Shown piece by piece: positions 27,972 to 35,693 of a stretch of 64,000 nucleotides of DNA. The translations under genes and the position numbers were made by a program. Numbering within the stretch: position 1 is the first letter of the stretch; each line of letters begins with the position of its first letter. This DNA is from Micromonospora pattaloongensis (GTDB lineage: Bacteria; Actinomycetota; Actinomycetes; Mycobacteriales; Micromonosporaceae). The notes under the pieces are model-generated. The model did not search any database. It was not told the origin of the DNA and worked only from the letters and a program-made list of their open reading frames with translations. The stretch covers positions 682,001-746,000 of the forward strand of contig NZ_FNPH01000001.1 in NCBI RefSeq assembly GCF_900107255.1, read 5' to 3'.

Positions 27972-28028
27972 GCCGGCCGCCGCACCCCGTCGATCAAGGA
28001 GTTGTCGCGACAGAAGCGCCGCGCGGGG

Positions 28029-28502
28029 TCAGCGGGGGTGGATCATCGCGACGGCGAGCCCGGCGAGGCCCTCGCCGCGGCCGGTCAGCCCGAGACCGTC
28101 GGTGGTGGTGCCGGAGACGCTGACCGGGGCGCCCACCGCGTCGGAGAGCACCCGCTGCGCCTCGTCCCGGCGCGGTCCGATCTTCGGCCGGACCCCGATC
28201 ACCTGGATCGAGACGTTGCCGATCTCGAAGCCCGCGGCGCGAACCCGGCGGGCGGTCTCGGCGAGCAACGCGACGCCGGCGGCTCCGGCCCACTCCGGCT
28301 CGGCCACGCCGTAGTTGGAGCCGAGGTCGCCCAGGCCGGCCGCCGAGAAGAGCGCGTCACAGGCGGCATGCGCGGCGACGTCGCCGTCGGAGTGCCCGGC
28401 CAGGCCGTCGACGTCCGGCCAGAGCAGGCCCGCCACCCAGCACGCGCGGCCGGCTTCGAAGGCGTGTACGTCGGTGCCGACGCCGACCCGCGGAATGATC
28501 AC
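28029..28502 (-). CDS. ispF: 2-C-methyl-D-erythritol 2,4-cyclodiphosphate synthase
   Basis: A 157-residue MEP-pathway enzyme that cyclises CDP-methylerythritol phosphate. The zinc ligands are D11 and H13 (VGTDVHAF) and H45 ([11 protein letters not shown]); the substrate loop [14 protein letters not shown] is intact. It forms the standard trimer. The GTG start lies six bases after TACCCT (28509-28514), inside the 18-bp gap to ispD, so it can also be transcribed separately. It acts after IspD and supplies isoprenoid precursors (quinones, carotenoids and the prenyl donor needed by UbiA-type enzymes such as the one at 33857). Confidence 0.97.
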   Translation of the reverse strand: MIIPRVGVGTDVHAFEAGRACWVAGLLWPDVDGLAGHSDGDVAAHAACDALFSAAGLGDLGSNYGVAEPEWAGAAGVALLAETARRVRAAGFEIGNVSIQVIGVRPKIGPRRDEAQRVLSDAVGAPVSVSGTTTDGLGLTGRGEGLAGLAVAMIHPR

Positions 28503-28508
28503 CCCGAA

Positions 28509-28514
28509 AGGGTA
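28509..28514 (-). promoter_or_regulatory. -10 element of ispF, leaderless start
   Basis: TACCCT lies in the ispD-ispF gap, six bases before the ispF GTG, suggesting an internal promoter in the operon. Confidence 0.45.
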
Positions 28515-28520
28515 CGCGGC

Positions 28521-29231
28521 TCAGCCGGCCGACACCGGCGGGGCGGTCGCCAGCAGGTGCTCGGCGAGCGCCAGGTCGAACGGTCGGGTGATCTTCAGGG
28601 CGTATTCGGAACCGGGGACGCAGGTGACGACGCCGCCCTGCTTCTCCACCAGGCCGGCGTCATCGGTCAACGCGTCCACCGCGGCGGCGTGGGCGGCGGC
28701 CAACACGTCCCGCCGAAAGCCCTGCGGGGTCTGGACGGCGCGCAGCGCCGATCGCTCGACGGTGCCGAGCACGACGCCGTCGGCCGAGACCTCCTTGACG
28801 GTGTCGACGACCGGGAGCACGGGGATGACCGCGTCGGCCCCGGCCCGCACGGCGGCGGCCACGGACTCGACGAGCGCGGGCGGGGCGAGCGCGCGGGCGG
28901 CGTCGTGCACCAGGATGATCTGCGGGCCGGCGGGTACGGCGCGCAGCGCCGCCGCAACGGACTCCTGCCGGGTGTCGCCGCCGGGCACGACGACCACCGG
29001 AGCGACGTCGGCGAGCAACGCGCGGACGGATTCGACCTCGGCCGCCGGGGCGGCGACGACGACCGCGGCCACGGACGGCGCGGCGGCGACCCGACGCACG
29101 GCGTGCACCAGCAGCGGCTCGCCGCCGAGCAGTCGCAGCGCCTTGGGCGCGCCCGGACCGAGCCGGACGCCCGCGCCGGCAGCCGGAACGAGGACCGCGA
29201 CGTCACCGCGCGGATTTTGATGCGCGGTCAC
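28521..29231 (-). CDS. ispD: 2-C-methyl-D-erythritol 4-phosphate cytidylyltransferase
   Basis: A 236-residue nucleotidyltransferase of the MEP pathway. The CTP-binding P-loop-like start is VPAAGAGVRLGPGAPKALRLL, with the family's conserved Arg and Lys; downstream are LVHDAARAL, LPVVDTVKEV and the signature TPQGFRRDV, plus DDAGLVE. It couples CTP and MEP to CDP-ME. It is located between carD and ispF, the usual actinobacterial order, which links MEP genes to an essential transcription regulator. The start is GTG 29231, 58 bp after the carD stop. Confidence 0.97.
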   Translation of the reverse strand: MTAHQNPRGDVAVLVPAAGAGVRLGPGAPKALRLLGGEPLLVHAVRRVAAAPSVAAVVVAAPAAEVESVRALLADVAPVVVVPGGDTRQESVAAALRAVPAGPQIILVHDAARALAPPALVESVAAAVRAGADAVIPVLPVVDTVKEVSADGVVLGTVERSALRAVQTPQGFRRDVLAAAHAAAVDALTDDAGLVEKQGGVVTCVPGSEYALKITRPFDLALAEHLLATAPPVSAG

Positions 29232-29289
29232 GTCGCGGTCCTCGGCTGGTTGATGCGCTGGATCGGCAACGAACGAGTGACTCGGCGTC

Positions 29290-29775
29290 TTACGCCTCGG
29301 TCAGCACCTTGTCGAGCAGGATCTCGGCCTCGTCTTTGGTGCTCTTCTCGGCGAGGGCGACCTCGCCGACCAGAATGTCACGCGCCTTCGCGAGCATCCG
29401 CTTCTCACCCGCGGAGAGGCCCCGCTCGCGCTCACGACGCCACAGGTCACGCACCACCTCGGCGACCTTCAGCGGGTTGCCGGAGGCAAGCTTCTCGAGA
29501 TTCGCCTTGTAACGCCGCGACCAGTTCGTCGGCTCCTCAGTGTGCGGGGCGCGCAGAACGTCGAAGACCTTGCCCAGGCCCTCCTCGCCAACGACCTCTC
29601 GCACGCCGACGATCTCGGCATTCTCGGCGGGCACCCGCACCGTCAGATCACCCTGAGCGACCCTGAGAACGAGGTACTGCTTCTCCTCGCCCTTGACGAC
29701 CCGAGTCTCGATTGCCTCGATGAGTGCGGCCCCGTGGTGGGGGTAAACAACGGTCTCGCCGACACTGAAAACCAT
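29290..29775 (-). CDS. carD: CarD-family RNA polymerase-binding transcription regulator
   Basis: A 161-residue protein. The N-terminal RNA-polymerase-interacting domain (residues 1-60) opens [23 protein letters not shown]. The C-terminal DNA-binding domain holds the promoter-contacting Trp W85 ([10 protein letters not shown]) at the same number as in mycobacterial CarD. CarD stabilises open complexes at many promoters, notably rRNA, and is essential in Mycobacterium. The gene has its own promoter: TACCCT at 29803-29808 and AAAGGGG at 29785-29791, giving a short 5' leader unlike its leaderless neighbours. It heads the carD-ispD-ispF unit. Confidence 0.97.
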   Translation of the reverse strand: MVFSVGETVVYPHHGAALIEAIETRVVKGEEKQYLVLRVAQGDLTVRVPAENAEIVGVREVVGEEGLGKVFDVLRAPHTEEPTNWSRRYKANLEKLASGNPLKVAEVVRDLWRRERERGLSAGEKRMLAKARDILVGEVALAEKSTKDEAEILLDKVLTEA

Positions 29776-29802
29776 AGGTTCGAAACCCCTTTCGCTGTGT
29801 CT

Positions 29803-29808
29803 AGGGTA
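29803..29808 (-). promoter_or_regulatory. -10 element of carD
   Basis: TACCCT on the minus strand; with AAAGGGG nine bases before the ATG it gives a leadered transcript of about 20 nt. Confidence 0.5.
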
Positions 29809-30101
29809 ACACGCTCAGGCACCGATGTCCCACCCCGGGCCTGACCGTTAGCCCAGCTCAGAGGCGTTGTGAGAGGTCTTTCTCCGGCTTGACAACCGGA
29901 CTGTCCGACGTTTTCAACACTCTCCGTGACTTTTTGATCACGCGCGTGTAGCGAGAGTCGTAAATATCGGACGTAGGGCGTTTCGGCGCTTCAAGCATAT
30001 CTCTCCGTACGGGCCAGCGACCACCACTGGCGGTACCCGGCCCGATCCAGGACGCTGGGCGGTGACCCCGATCGATGGTGCGCAGCGACAGGGGGGCGAC
30101 G
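29809..30101. other. AT-richer intergenic region between carD and a divergent membrane-protein gene
   Basis: The gap between coding regions is about 326 bp (29776-30101). The stretch around 29880-30010 is notably richer in A and T (TTTTCAACAC, GACTTTTTGATCA, GTAAATATCGGA) than the rest of the window. A TTGACA is at 29889-29894 but no matching -10 is at the right distance. No convincing gene is seen; the minus-strand frame over 29858-30508 is an artefact of the plus-strand gene. It may hold a small RNA or divergent promoters. Confidence 0.5.
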
Positions 30102-30821
30102 ATGGCCGGGCCGGGCTCTCCCGACGGACCGCCCGACGGCCTGCCGGAGCTGCCACCCCACTGGGGTCCGATCGTCATCCCGGACGACCCCGCCGAGCTG
30201 GCGGCCGAGGCCCTTGCCCTCCGCCGCGAGCTGCGCGAGAACGCGACACGGACCGGCGGTCCGAGCCGGCGCCCCGACGCGGGCGCCACCGCGCCCACCC
30301 GGCTGCGGATGCCGCTGCTCATCGTGGCGATCGCGATGCTCACGACCCTCACCAGCCTCTTCGGGATCGGCTGGAGCTCGCCGCCACCGCCCGCGCATGG
30401 GCCCGCCACCGGCGGGAGCCGGGCCGGACAGCCCCTGCCGGCGCTCGACGTCATCGACGCGAACGGGACGACCGTGCCGCTGCGCGCGCTCCTGCCCGCC
30501 GTGATCATGCTGCCCGAACGGTGCGAGTGCGCCGATCAGATCCTCGCGACCGCGGCCGCCGTACCGGCGGAGGTGAACGTCGTGGTGCTGACCAGCGGCG
30601 CCGCGCAGCCCAGCCCGGCGCCGCGCGCGCCCGCCCTCGCCACGCCGATCCGCGCGCTCGCCGACCCGGCGAGCGGGCTCCGCGGCCACCTGCGGTTGAC
30701 CCCGACACCCGCCACGGCAACCGTGCTGCTGGTCGGGGCGGCCGGCGACATCGTGCTGCTGCTGCCGGCGACCACCTCGATGACGGAGTACGCCGGGCAC
30801 CTGCCGTCGCTCGCGCGCTGA
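30102..30821 (+). CDS. Single-pass membrane protein with possible thioredoxin-like domain
   Basis: A 239-residue protein of unknown function. A Pro-rich cytoplasmic stretch (about 1-70) precedes one membrane helix (MPLLIVAIAMLTTLTSLFGIGW) and an exported domain that starts AGQPLPALDVIDANGTTVPLRALLP, the layout of TlpA/AhpC-type thioredoxin folds. The usual CxxC is replaced by CECAD, and the last strand/helix (TATVLLVGAAGDIVLLLP) fits the fold, so if it is thioredoxin-like its redox function is degenerate. The ATG at 30102 follows a GGGGGG run; an upstream ATG at 30075 lacks a ribosome-binding site. It is convergent with the type III PKS locus. Confidence 0.65.
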   Translation: MAGPGSPDGPPDGLPELPPHWGPIVIPDDPAELAAEALALRRELRENATRTGGPSRRPDAGATAPTRLRMPLLIVAIAMLTTLTSLFGIGWSSPPPPAHGPATGGSRAGQPLPALDVIDANGTTVPLRALLPAVIMLPERCECADQILATAAAVPAEVNVVVLTSGAAQPSPAPRAPALATPIRALADPASGLRGHLRLTPTPATATVLLVGAAGDIVLLLPATTSMTEYAGHLPSLAR

Positions 30822-30833
30822 GCACGTCGGCCG

Positions 30834-31892
30834 TCAGTCGGACGTCCGGGACAGCAGCGCCGCGTAGAGCGTCAGCCCCGGGCCGAACGCGAGCATGACG
30901 ATCCAGCGCGGCGGCCGCGGCGCGCGGCGCAGCCGGTCCAGGATCAGCAGCACCGTCGGGGACGAGCAGTTTCCGTGCTCGGCGAGCGTGGACCGGGACT
31001 CGGCCAACGCCTCGGGATCCAACCCGAGCTCGCGCTCCACGACGGTCAGAATCCGCGGACCGCCGGGATGCACCGCCCACCCGTCGACGTCGACGAGGCG
31101 CAGACCGTGCCGGCCGAGCAACTGCCCGACCAGATCCCGTACGTGCAGCGCCAGCACCTGCGGCACCCGCGGCGACAGCCCCATCCGGAAGCCGAGATCC
31201 GTCACGTCCCACGTCATGTGGTCGGCGGTGGAGGTGTCGGTCAGCGCGGTGACCTCGCGCACGGCGTACCCCGGACCGGCTCCCGGCACCACCACGACGG
31301 CCGCCGCGGCGTCCGAGAAGAGCGCGTGCGCCACGATCTGCTGCGTGTCCACCCGGACGGCCGACGGCTGCAGATGCAGACTGGTCAGCTCCGCGCAGAG
31401 CAGCAGGGCCGGCCGCCGGCGGGCGACGACGAAATCCGTCACCGCCCCCAGCCCGGGCAGCGCGGCGTAACAGCCCATGTGCCCCACGAAGAGCCGCTGC
31501 GTGTCGGGCGCCATGCCCATGTCCCGGGCGAGCAGGATGTCCAGCCCGGGCGTGACGTAGCCGGTGCAGGAACAGACCGCGAAGAGCCCGACGTCACCGG
31601 CGGTCAGCCCGCTCGCGGTCAGCGCGCGGTCCACCGCCTCCTTGCCCAGCGGCAGCGCCTCAACCAGATAGCGGCGCATCCGCCGCTCCGTCGGCCACTC
31701 CGCGACGTCCTCCAGCAGCGGGCTGACCGCCGCCTGCCGACGCCGTACCCCCGAGTTCGCGAAGATCCGCTCCGCCAGCGCACGCGTCGTGCCCGCGTAG
31801 CGGCCGGCGAAGAAGCGCTCCCACAGCTCCTCCTGTGTCGTCGACGGGGGCAGCGCGAGCCCGATGCCGGCCATCACCGGCGCGCTCACCAT
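30834..31892 (-). CDS. Type III polyketide synthase (alkylresorcinol/quinone type)
   Basis: A 352-residue chalcone-synthase-like enzyme that extends a fatty acyl starter with malonyl-CoA and cyclises it. The catalytic triad is complete: C141 (VGHMGCYAALPG), H275 (GWAVHPGGPRIL) and N308 (EHGNCSSPT). The closest functional type by context is an AgqA/SrsA-like synthase making alkylresorcinols. The start is the ATG at 31892, overlapping the flavoprotein stop by seven bases, so it is the last gene of a methyltransferase-flavoprotein-synthase operon. UbiA prenyltransferase is divergent from that operon. The starter acyl length cannot be predicted from sequence. Confidence 0.94.
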   Translation of the reverse strand: MVSAPVMAGIGLALPPSTTQEELWERFFAGRYAGTTRALAERIFANSGVRRRQAAVSPLLEDVAEWPTERRMRRYLVEALPLGKEAVDRALTASGLTAGDVGLFAVCSCTGYVTPGLDILLARDMGMAPDTQRLFVGHMGCYAALPGLGAVTDFVVARRRPALLLCAELTSLHLQPSAVRVDTQQIVAHALFSDAAAAVVVVPGAGPGYAVREVTALTDTSTADHMTWDVTDLGFRMGLSPRVPQVLALHVRDLVGQLLGRHGLRLVDVDGWAVHPGGPRILTVVERELGLDPEALAESRSTLAEHGNCSSPTVLLILDRLRRAPRPPRWIVMLAFGPGLTLYAALLSRTSD

Positions 31893-33061
31893 CGCGGCGC
31901 CGATCCCTCGCGGTCCGGGTCCCCGCCGAGCGCGGCGACCCCGAGCCAGTCGGCGCAGACGTCGGAGGTCGGCGGGTGCAGCGAACCGCACCGCGCGTCC
32001 CGGTAGAGCCGCTCCAGCGGATGCCCCCGCCGCGTCGCCGAGGTGCCGGCCGCCTCCAGCATCGAGGCCGCCACCTCGGCCGCGGTCGTGCCGGCGAGCA
32101 GCTTCGCCCGCCACACCCAGCGGTTCGTCTCCGGATCCCCCGGCGCCTCGTCGACCCGGCGTGCCGCCTCCGCCACCACCAGCCTCGCGGCGGCCACGCT
32201 CGCCTCGGCCCGTCCGATCCGGGACCGGATCGCCGGCAGCCCGGCCAGCCCGCGCGCGGTGACGTGCTCCACCGCGGCGTCGACCGCCGCCCGCGCCACC
32301 CCCACGTACACCGCCGCGTAGCTGGCGACCATCCAGTGCGGCATCAGCTGCGCGACCACCAGCGCCAGCCCCTCGACCCCGCCGAGCAGCGTGTCGCGCC
32401 CGACAGTGACGTCCAGGTGCAGGTCGTGGGAGGAGGTGGCACGCATGCCGAGCGAGTCCCAGGTCGGCTCGACGTGCAGTCCCTCGAGCGTCGCCGGCAC
32501 GAGGAACTGCGACACCACGGCCGGGTCGGCGGCGCTGCGGGCCGCGACCAGGTACGCGTCCGCGTGCCCCGCGCCCGAGCAGAAGCTCTTCGCGCCCTTG
32601 AGGTGGTATCCGCCGTCGACCGCCTCGTACACCGTGCTGAGCTGCGACAGCCGCGAGCCGGCGCCCCGCTCGCTCATCGCCACCGCGTACCAGGAGCCCG
32701 CCGCCGCGTCGGCGAGCAGCTTGTCGCGCGCCGCGAGCGCCGCGTCCGGCACCCCCAGCGCCTCCGCCAACTCCTCCGTGACCGCGCTCAGCGCCCCGGT
32801 CACCGAGGCGTGCATGTTGAACACCAGCGCGGTCGCCCCATTCCCCCGCGCCAACTCGTACGCGACGGCCACGTACTCGGCGAAGCCCGCGCCGACACCA
32901 CCGAGCCGGCCCGGCACCATCAACCCGAACAGCCCCGCGTCACGCAGCTCCGCGAAGTCCTCGACCGGGAACGCCCCCGCCCGGTCGTACTCCCCGGCAC
33001 GCGCGGCCAGCCGCGGCGCCAGTCGCCGCGCCACTTCCGACGCATCCACCACCATCGTCAT
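31886..33061 (-). CDS. Acyl-CoA-dehydrogenase-like flavoprotein
   Basis: A 391-residue member of the acyl-CoA dehydrogenase fold. The N-terminal helical domain (FAELRDAGLFGLMVPGRLGGVGA) leads to the FAD-binding beta domain (WYAVAMSERGAGSRLS, and YHLKGAKSFCSGAGHADAYLV). The C-terminal helices include WVWRAKLLAGTTAAEVAASMLEAAGTSAT and RLYRDARCGSLHPPTSD. The RDARxGxxHPPT ending matches members that act as flavin-dependent monooxygenases as much as true dehydrogenases. In the agq-like locus a ring hydroxylation of the alkylresorcinol is a plausible role; this is inferred. Its ATG overlaps the methyltransferase stop (ATGA) and its stop overlaps the synthase start. Confidence 0.88.
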   Translation of the reverse strand: MTMVVDASEVARRLAPRLAARAGEYDRAGAFPVEDFAELRDAGLFGLMVPGRLGGVGAGFAEYVAVAYELARGNGATALVFNMHASVTGALSAVTEELAEALGVPDAALAARDKLLADAAAGSWYAVAMSERGAGSRLSQLSTVYEAVDGGYHLKGAKSFCSGAGHADAYLVAARSAADPAVVSQFLVPATLEGLHVEPTWDSLGMRATSSHDLHLDVTVGRDTLLGGVEGLALVVAQLMPHWMVASYAAVYVGVARAAVDAAVEHVTARGLAGLPAIRSRIGRAEASVAAARLVVAEAARRVDEAPGDPETNRWVWRAKLLAGTTAAEVAASMLEAAGTSATRRGHPLERLYRDARCGSLHPPTSDVCADWLGVAALGGDPDREGSAPRW

Positions 33062-33810
33062 CCCCCTTCGCGGTTGACCCCGGGTCCCGCCGATCGCCGA
33101 CCCTGCCCGTCCTTCGTCCCGCGCCCCTGGTAGAGCACCGCGGTCGACCACGTCGGCACGATCCGGGCCCGCCCCGGCCGGCTGCACCGGACCAGCCATC
33201 GCAGCAGGCCGGGCAGGGTCGGGCGGATCCCGCGGACCGCCAGGCGTACGCCGTGCCTCGCGCACTCGGCGGTGAGCACCCGGGGGTCGACGAAGAGCCG
33301 CGGGTCGTGGATGCCGCGCGGCACCCCGGGCACCCGCTCGGCGACCGACACCGCCAGCAGCCGGCTCAACGCCGTGGCGTTGAGCGTGTCCAGCACCAGC
33401 AGCCCGCCGGGACGCAGCACCCGGCACACCTCGGCGACGGTCCCCGGCAGGTCGGGCACGTGCTCGAAGAGCTCCCCCGCGGCGACCACGTCCGCCGCGC
33501 CGGCGGCGAGCGGCAGGGCGCCGGCGTCGGCCAGCACCGGCGTCAACCCGCGCTCCCCCGCCTGCCGCAGCGCCGAGCGCACCAGATCCACGCCGACGTG
33601 CCGGTAGCCCTTCGCGGCCACGTGCGGGGCGAGCAGACCCGCCCCGCAGCCGACGTCGAGCAGCACGGCGCGCGGGTGGCGCGCCGGCGGAATGAGCCGG
33701 GCCCGCGCCTCGGCGAGCCAGTGCAGCATTTCGAAGGCGCCGTCCGGCCGCCACCACTGGTCCGCCAGTTCGTCGTACTGGCGGGGATCGTTGCGCGGCA
33801 GGGTGCGCAT
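33058..33810 (-). CDS. Class I SAM-dependent methyltransferase (UbiG-like)
   Basis: A 250-residue O-methyltransferase candidate. The opening DPRQYDELADQWWRPDGAFEMLHWL resembles UbiG. The SAM motif I is VLLDVGCGAGLLAPHVA, with the acidic second motif in VGVDLVRSAL, then DVVAAGELFEHVPDL and LRPGGLLVLDTLN. It would methylate a phenolic hydroxyl made by the synthase and flavoprotein. The start is the ATG at 33810; the 46-bp gap to the UbiA gene forms a divergent promoter. The gene is the first of three overlapping minus-strand genes of the locus. Confidence 0.9.
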   Translation of the reverse strand: MRTLPRNDPRQYDELADQWWRPDGAFEMLHWLAEARARLIPPARHPRAVLLDVGCGAGLLAPHVAAKGYRHVGVDLVRSALRQAGERGLTPVLADAGALPLAAGAADVVAAGELFEHVPDLPGTVAEVCRVLRPGGLLVLDTLNATALSRLLAVSVAERVPGVPRGIHDPRLFVDPRVLTAECARHGVRLAVRGIRPTLPGLLRWLVRCSRPGRARIVPTWSTAVLYQGRGTKDGQGRRSAGPGVNREGG

Positions 33811-33856
33811 GGTGCTGAGCGTGGCACGACTCGCTGGTAACAACCAGACTTCCGGT

Positions 33857-34708
33857 ATGACTCGCCTGGTGTTACGCCACGGTCTGGGGCTGCTCCGGGC
33901 GAGCCACCCCGAGCCGGCAGTCGCGGTCACGACCGTCACGGTGCTGCTCGCCGTGGGTGTCGGGCACCGGCCCGCCGGCGCGCTCGCCGTCGGGGCCGCC
34001 GTGCTGGCCAGCCAACTCGCGGTCGGCTGGACGAACGACTGGCTCGACGCCGGCCGGGACGCGGTCGCGGGCCGGGCCGACAAACCGGTGGCGACCGGAG
34101 CCGTACGCCGGGATCCCGTGGGCGTGGCCGGGGTGCTGGCCGCGCTGGCCACACCGGTGCTGGCGCTGATCAGCAACGCGACCGCGGCGGCCTGCCTGAC
34201 CGCGGCGCTGGTGTCGGCGCTGCTCTACAACTGGCCGCTCAAACGCACGCCGCTGTCGGTGCTGCCCTACATGATCTCGTTCGCCGCCCTGCCCGCGTTC
34301 ATCGTGCTGGCGTTGCCCGGCGCGCCCGCCCCGCCGGCCTGGCTGGTCGTCGCCGGGGCGCTGCTCGGCGGCGGCGCGCACTTCGCCAACGTGCTGCCCG
34401 ACCTCGACGACGACGCCCGCACCGGCGTACGCGGGCTGCCGCACCGGCTCGGCGCCGCCGGATCGCGGCTCGCCGCGATGGCGCTGCTGCTCACCGCGAC
34501 CCTCGTCCTGGTCCTCGGACCGCCCGGACCGCCGGGGTGGGTGGGGTGGGCCGCGCTCGCGACCGCGGCCGTGGTCCTGCCGGCCGGGTGGTACGTCAGC
34601 CGCGCCGCGCAGCGCCGGGGGAGCCGGTCGGTGGGGGCGTTCCGGGCGGTGATGCTCGTGGCCGTCGTGGATGTGCTCCTGCTCGTGCTCGGCGGCCGGG
34701 TCGTGTGA
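33857..34708 (+). CDS. UbiA-family prenyltransferase
   Basis: A 283-residue integral membrane prenyltransferase with about eight helices. The first aspartate-rich motif is N60-D61-W-L-D64-A-G-R-D68 (NDxxDxxxD) and the second is around residue 183 (LPDLDDDART); both bind the Mg2+-prenyl diphosphate. It attaches an isoprenoid chain to an aromatic acceptor. Divergence from a type III PKS, flavoprotein and methyltransferase suggests the acceptor is an alkyl-methoxyhydroquinone, as proposed for AgqD of Actinoplanes missouriensis; a menaquinone role is less likely since no men genes adjoin. The ATG 33857 is used because it gives the conserved N-terminus. Confidence 0.9.
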   Translation: MTRLVLRHGLGLLRASHPEPAVAVTTVTVLLAVGVGHRPAGALAVGAAVLASQLAVGWTNDWLDAGRDAVAGRADKPVATGAVRRDPVGVAGVLAALATPVLALISNATAAACLTAALVSALLYNWPLKRTPLSVLPYMISFAALPAFIVLALPGAPAPPAWLVVAGALLGGGAHFANVLPDLDDDARTGVRGLPHRLGAAGSRLAAMALLLTATLVLVLGPPGPPGWVGWAALATAAVVLPAGWYVSRAAQRRGSRSVGAFRAVMLVAVVDVLLLVLGGRVV

Positions 34709-34844
34709 CGCGGGCGTCGGGGGCGAAATGGCGGGTCGGCGCGGGGCGGCGGATCACGGGCAACTACGCTGGAACCGGTCTGCGCGGCCGTGACCGCCGC
34801 GCCGGGCGCCCCAATCGGCGCCGATCGCAACGAGGAGGACCCAC

Positions 34845-35609
34845 GTGACGCGCTCGATCCGGGGAACCCGCCGGGCTGCGGTGCTGCTGGCCGGCGCCGC
34901 CGCCAGCGCCCTGCTGCTGGCCGGCTGCGGAACTGGCCAGCTCGCGGAGACCGCGCTGAAGGATTCCGCAGTGCCGGGAGTGAACGCCGACTCCCGCGAC
35001 GGCGCGATCCAGCTCCGCAACCTCCTGGTCCCCTACAAGGACCCGAAGGGCTACCCGGCCGGGAGCAGCGCCCCGATCTCGGTGGCGCTCTACAACATGA
35101 CCGGCTCCCCGATCACCGTACGGATCACGACCGCCCCGCCGCAGGACCCGGAGAGCAAGGACTCCGTGTTGTCCGGCCGGTCGGTCTCGCTGGTCGCGGC
35201 CGGCGCGGCCAGCCCGGGCGCGTCGCCGGGCCCGAGCGCCTCGGTCACCGCGATCCCGAGCGGCGCCAACACCGTGAGCCCGAGCGCGTCGGCGAGCCCG
35301 AGCGACTCCGCGAGCCCGAGCGGCGCCCCGGCGGAGAGCGCGTCGCCGAGCGGCGAGCCCGAGCGCCCCGCCGAGATCACCATCCCGGCCGGCGGCTCCG
35401 CGATCTTCCTGGCGGGTAGCAACCGCGAAGGCATCCAGGTGAACGGGCTCGACCGCGACCTGGTGCCGGGCAAGTCGGTGAACCTGGTCTTCGAGTTCGA
35501 GCACAACGGCGAGCGGCAGGAACTCCACGCCGCGGCGCCGGTGGGCCTGCCGCTCAGCCCGGCGCCGCGCGGCAGCGCGGGCCACGACGAGATCAGCGGC
35601 GGCCACTGA
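34845..35609 (+). CDS. lpqE: Lipoprotein, LpqE-like
   Basis: A 254-residue lipoprotein. The signal peptide has a lipobox LLAGC (C27); the mature domain (LRNLLVPYKDP, SSAPISVALYNMTGSPITVRI, TIPAGGSAIFL) resembles the LpqE/PCu(A)C-like beta domain of Actinobacteria. It is split by an Ala/Ser/Pro-rich low-complexity insert (about 120-175, ASPSDSASPSGAPAE-type). The gene order lpqE-radA-disA matches Mycobacterium tuberculosis, supporting the assignment. A good ribosome-binding site (GAGGAGG at 34832-34838) precedes the GTG. It ends at a strong terminator. The function of LpqE is not established; a copper-binding role is only suggested by the fold. Confidence 0.82.
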   Translation: MTRSIRGTRRAAVLLAGAAASALLLAGCGTGQLAETALKDSAVPGVNADSRDGAIQLRNLLVPYKDPKGYPAGSSAPISVALYNMTGSPITVRITTAPPQDPESKDSVLSGRSVSLVAAGAASPGASPGPSASVTAIPSGANTVSPSASASPSDSASPSGAPAESASPSGEPERPAEITIPAGGSAIFLAGSNREGIQVNGLDRDLVPGKSVNLVFEFEHNGERQELHAAAPVGLPLSPAPRGSAGHDEISGGH

Positions 35610-35629
35610 GCCGAACGTGAGCTACGGCG

Positions 35630-35662
35630 CGGGCCGGGCGTGGCGAGGCCATGCCCGGCCCG
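35630..35662 (+). terminator. Rho-independent terminator after the lpqE-like gene
   Basis: A 15-bp stem (35630-35644 with 35648-35662, one G.T pair) with a GAG loop, followed by TTTCGTCG on the plus strand. It isolates lpqE from radA. Confidence 0.8.
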
Positions 35663-35681
35663 TTTCGTCGTACCCGTTGGT

Positions 35682-35687
35682 TAACGT
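35682..35687 (+). promoter_or_regulatory. -10 element of radA, leaderless start
   Basis: TAACGT ends six bases before the GTG at 35694, right after the terminator, so radA has its own promoter. Confidence 0.45.
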
Positions 35688-35693
35688 CCTGAC

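Noticed and set aside
29858-30508. 216-residue minus-strand frame upstream of carD
   Set aside because: It overlaps the well-supported plus-strand membrane protein and has no recognisable domain; its only non-overlapping part is the AT-rich gap.
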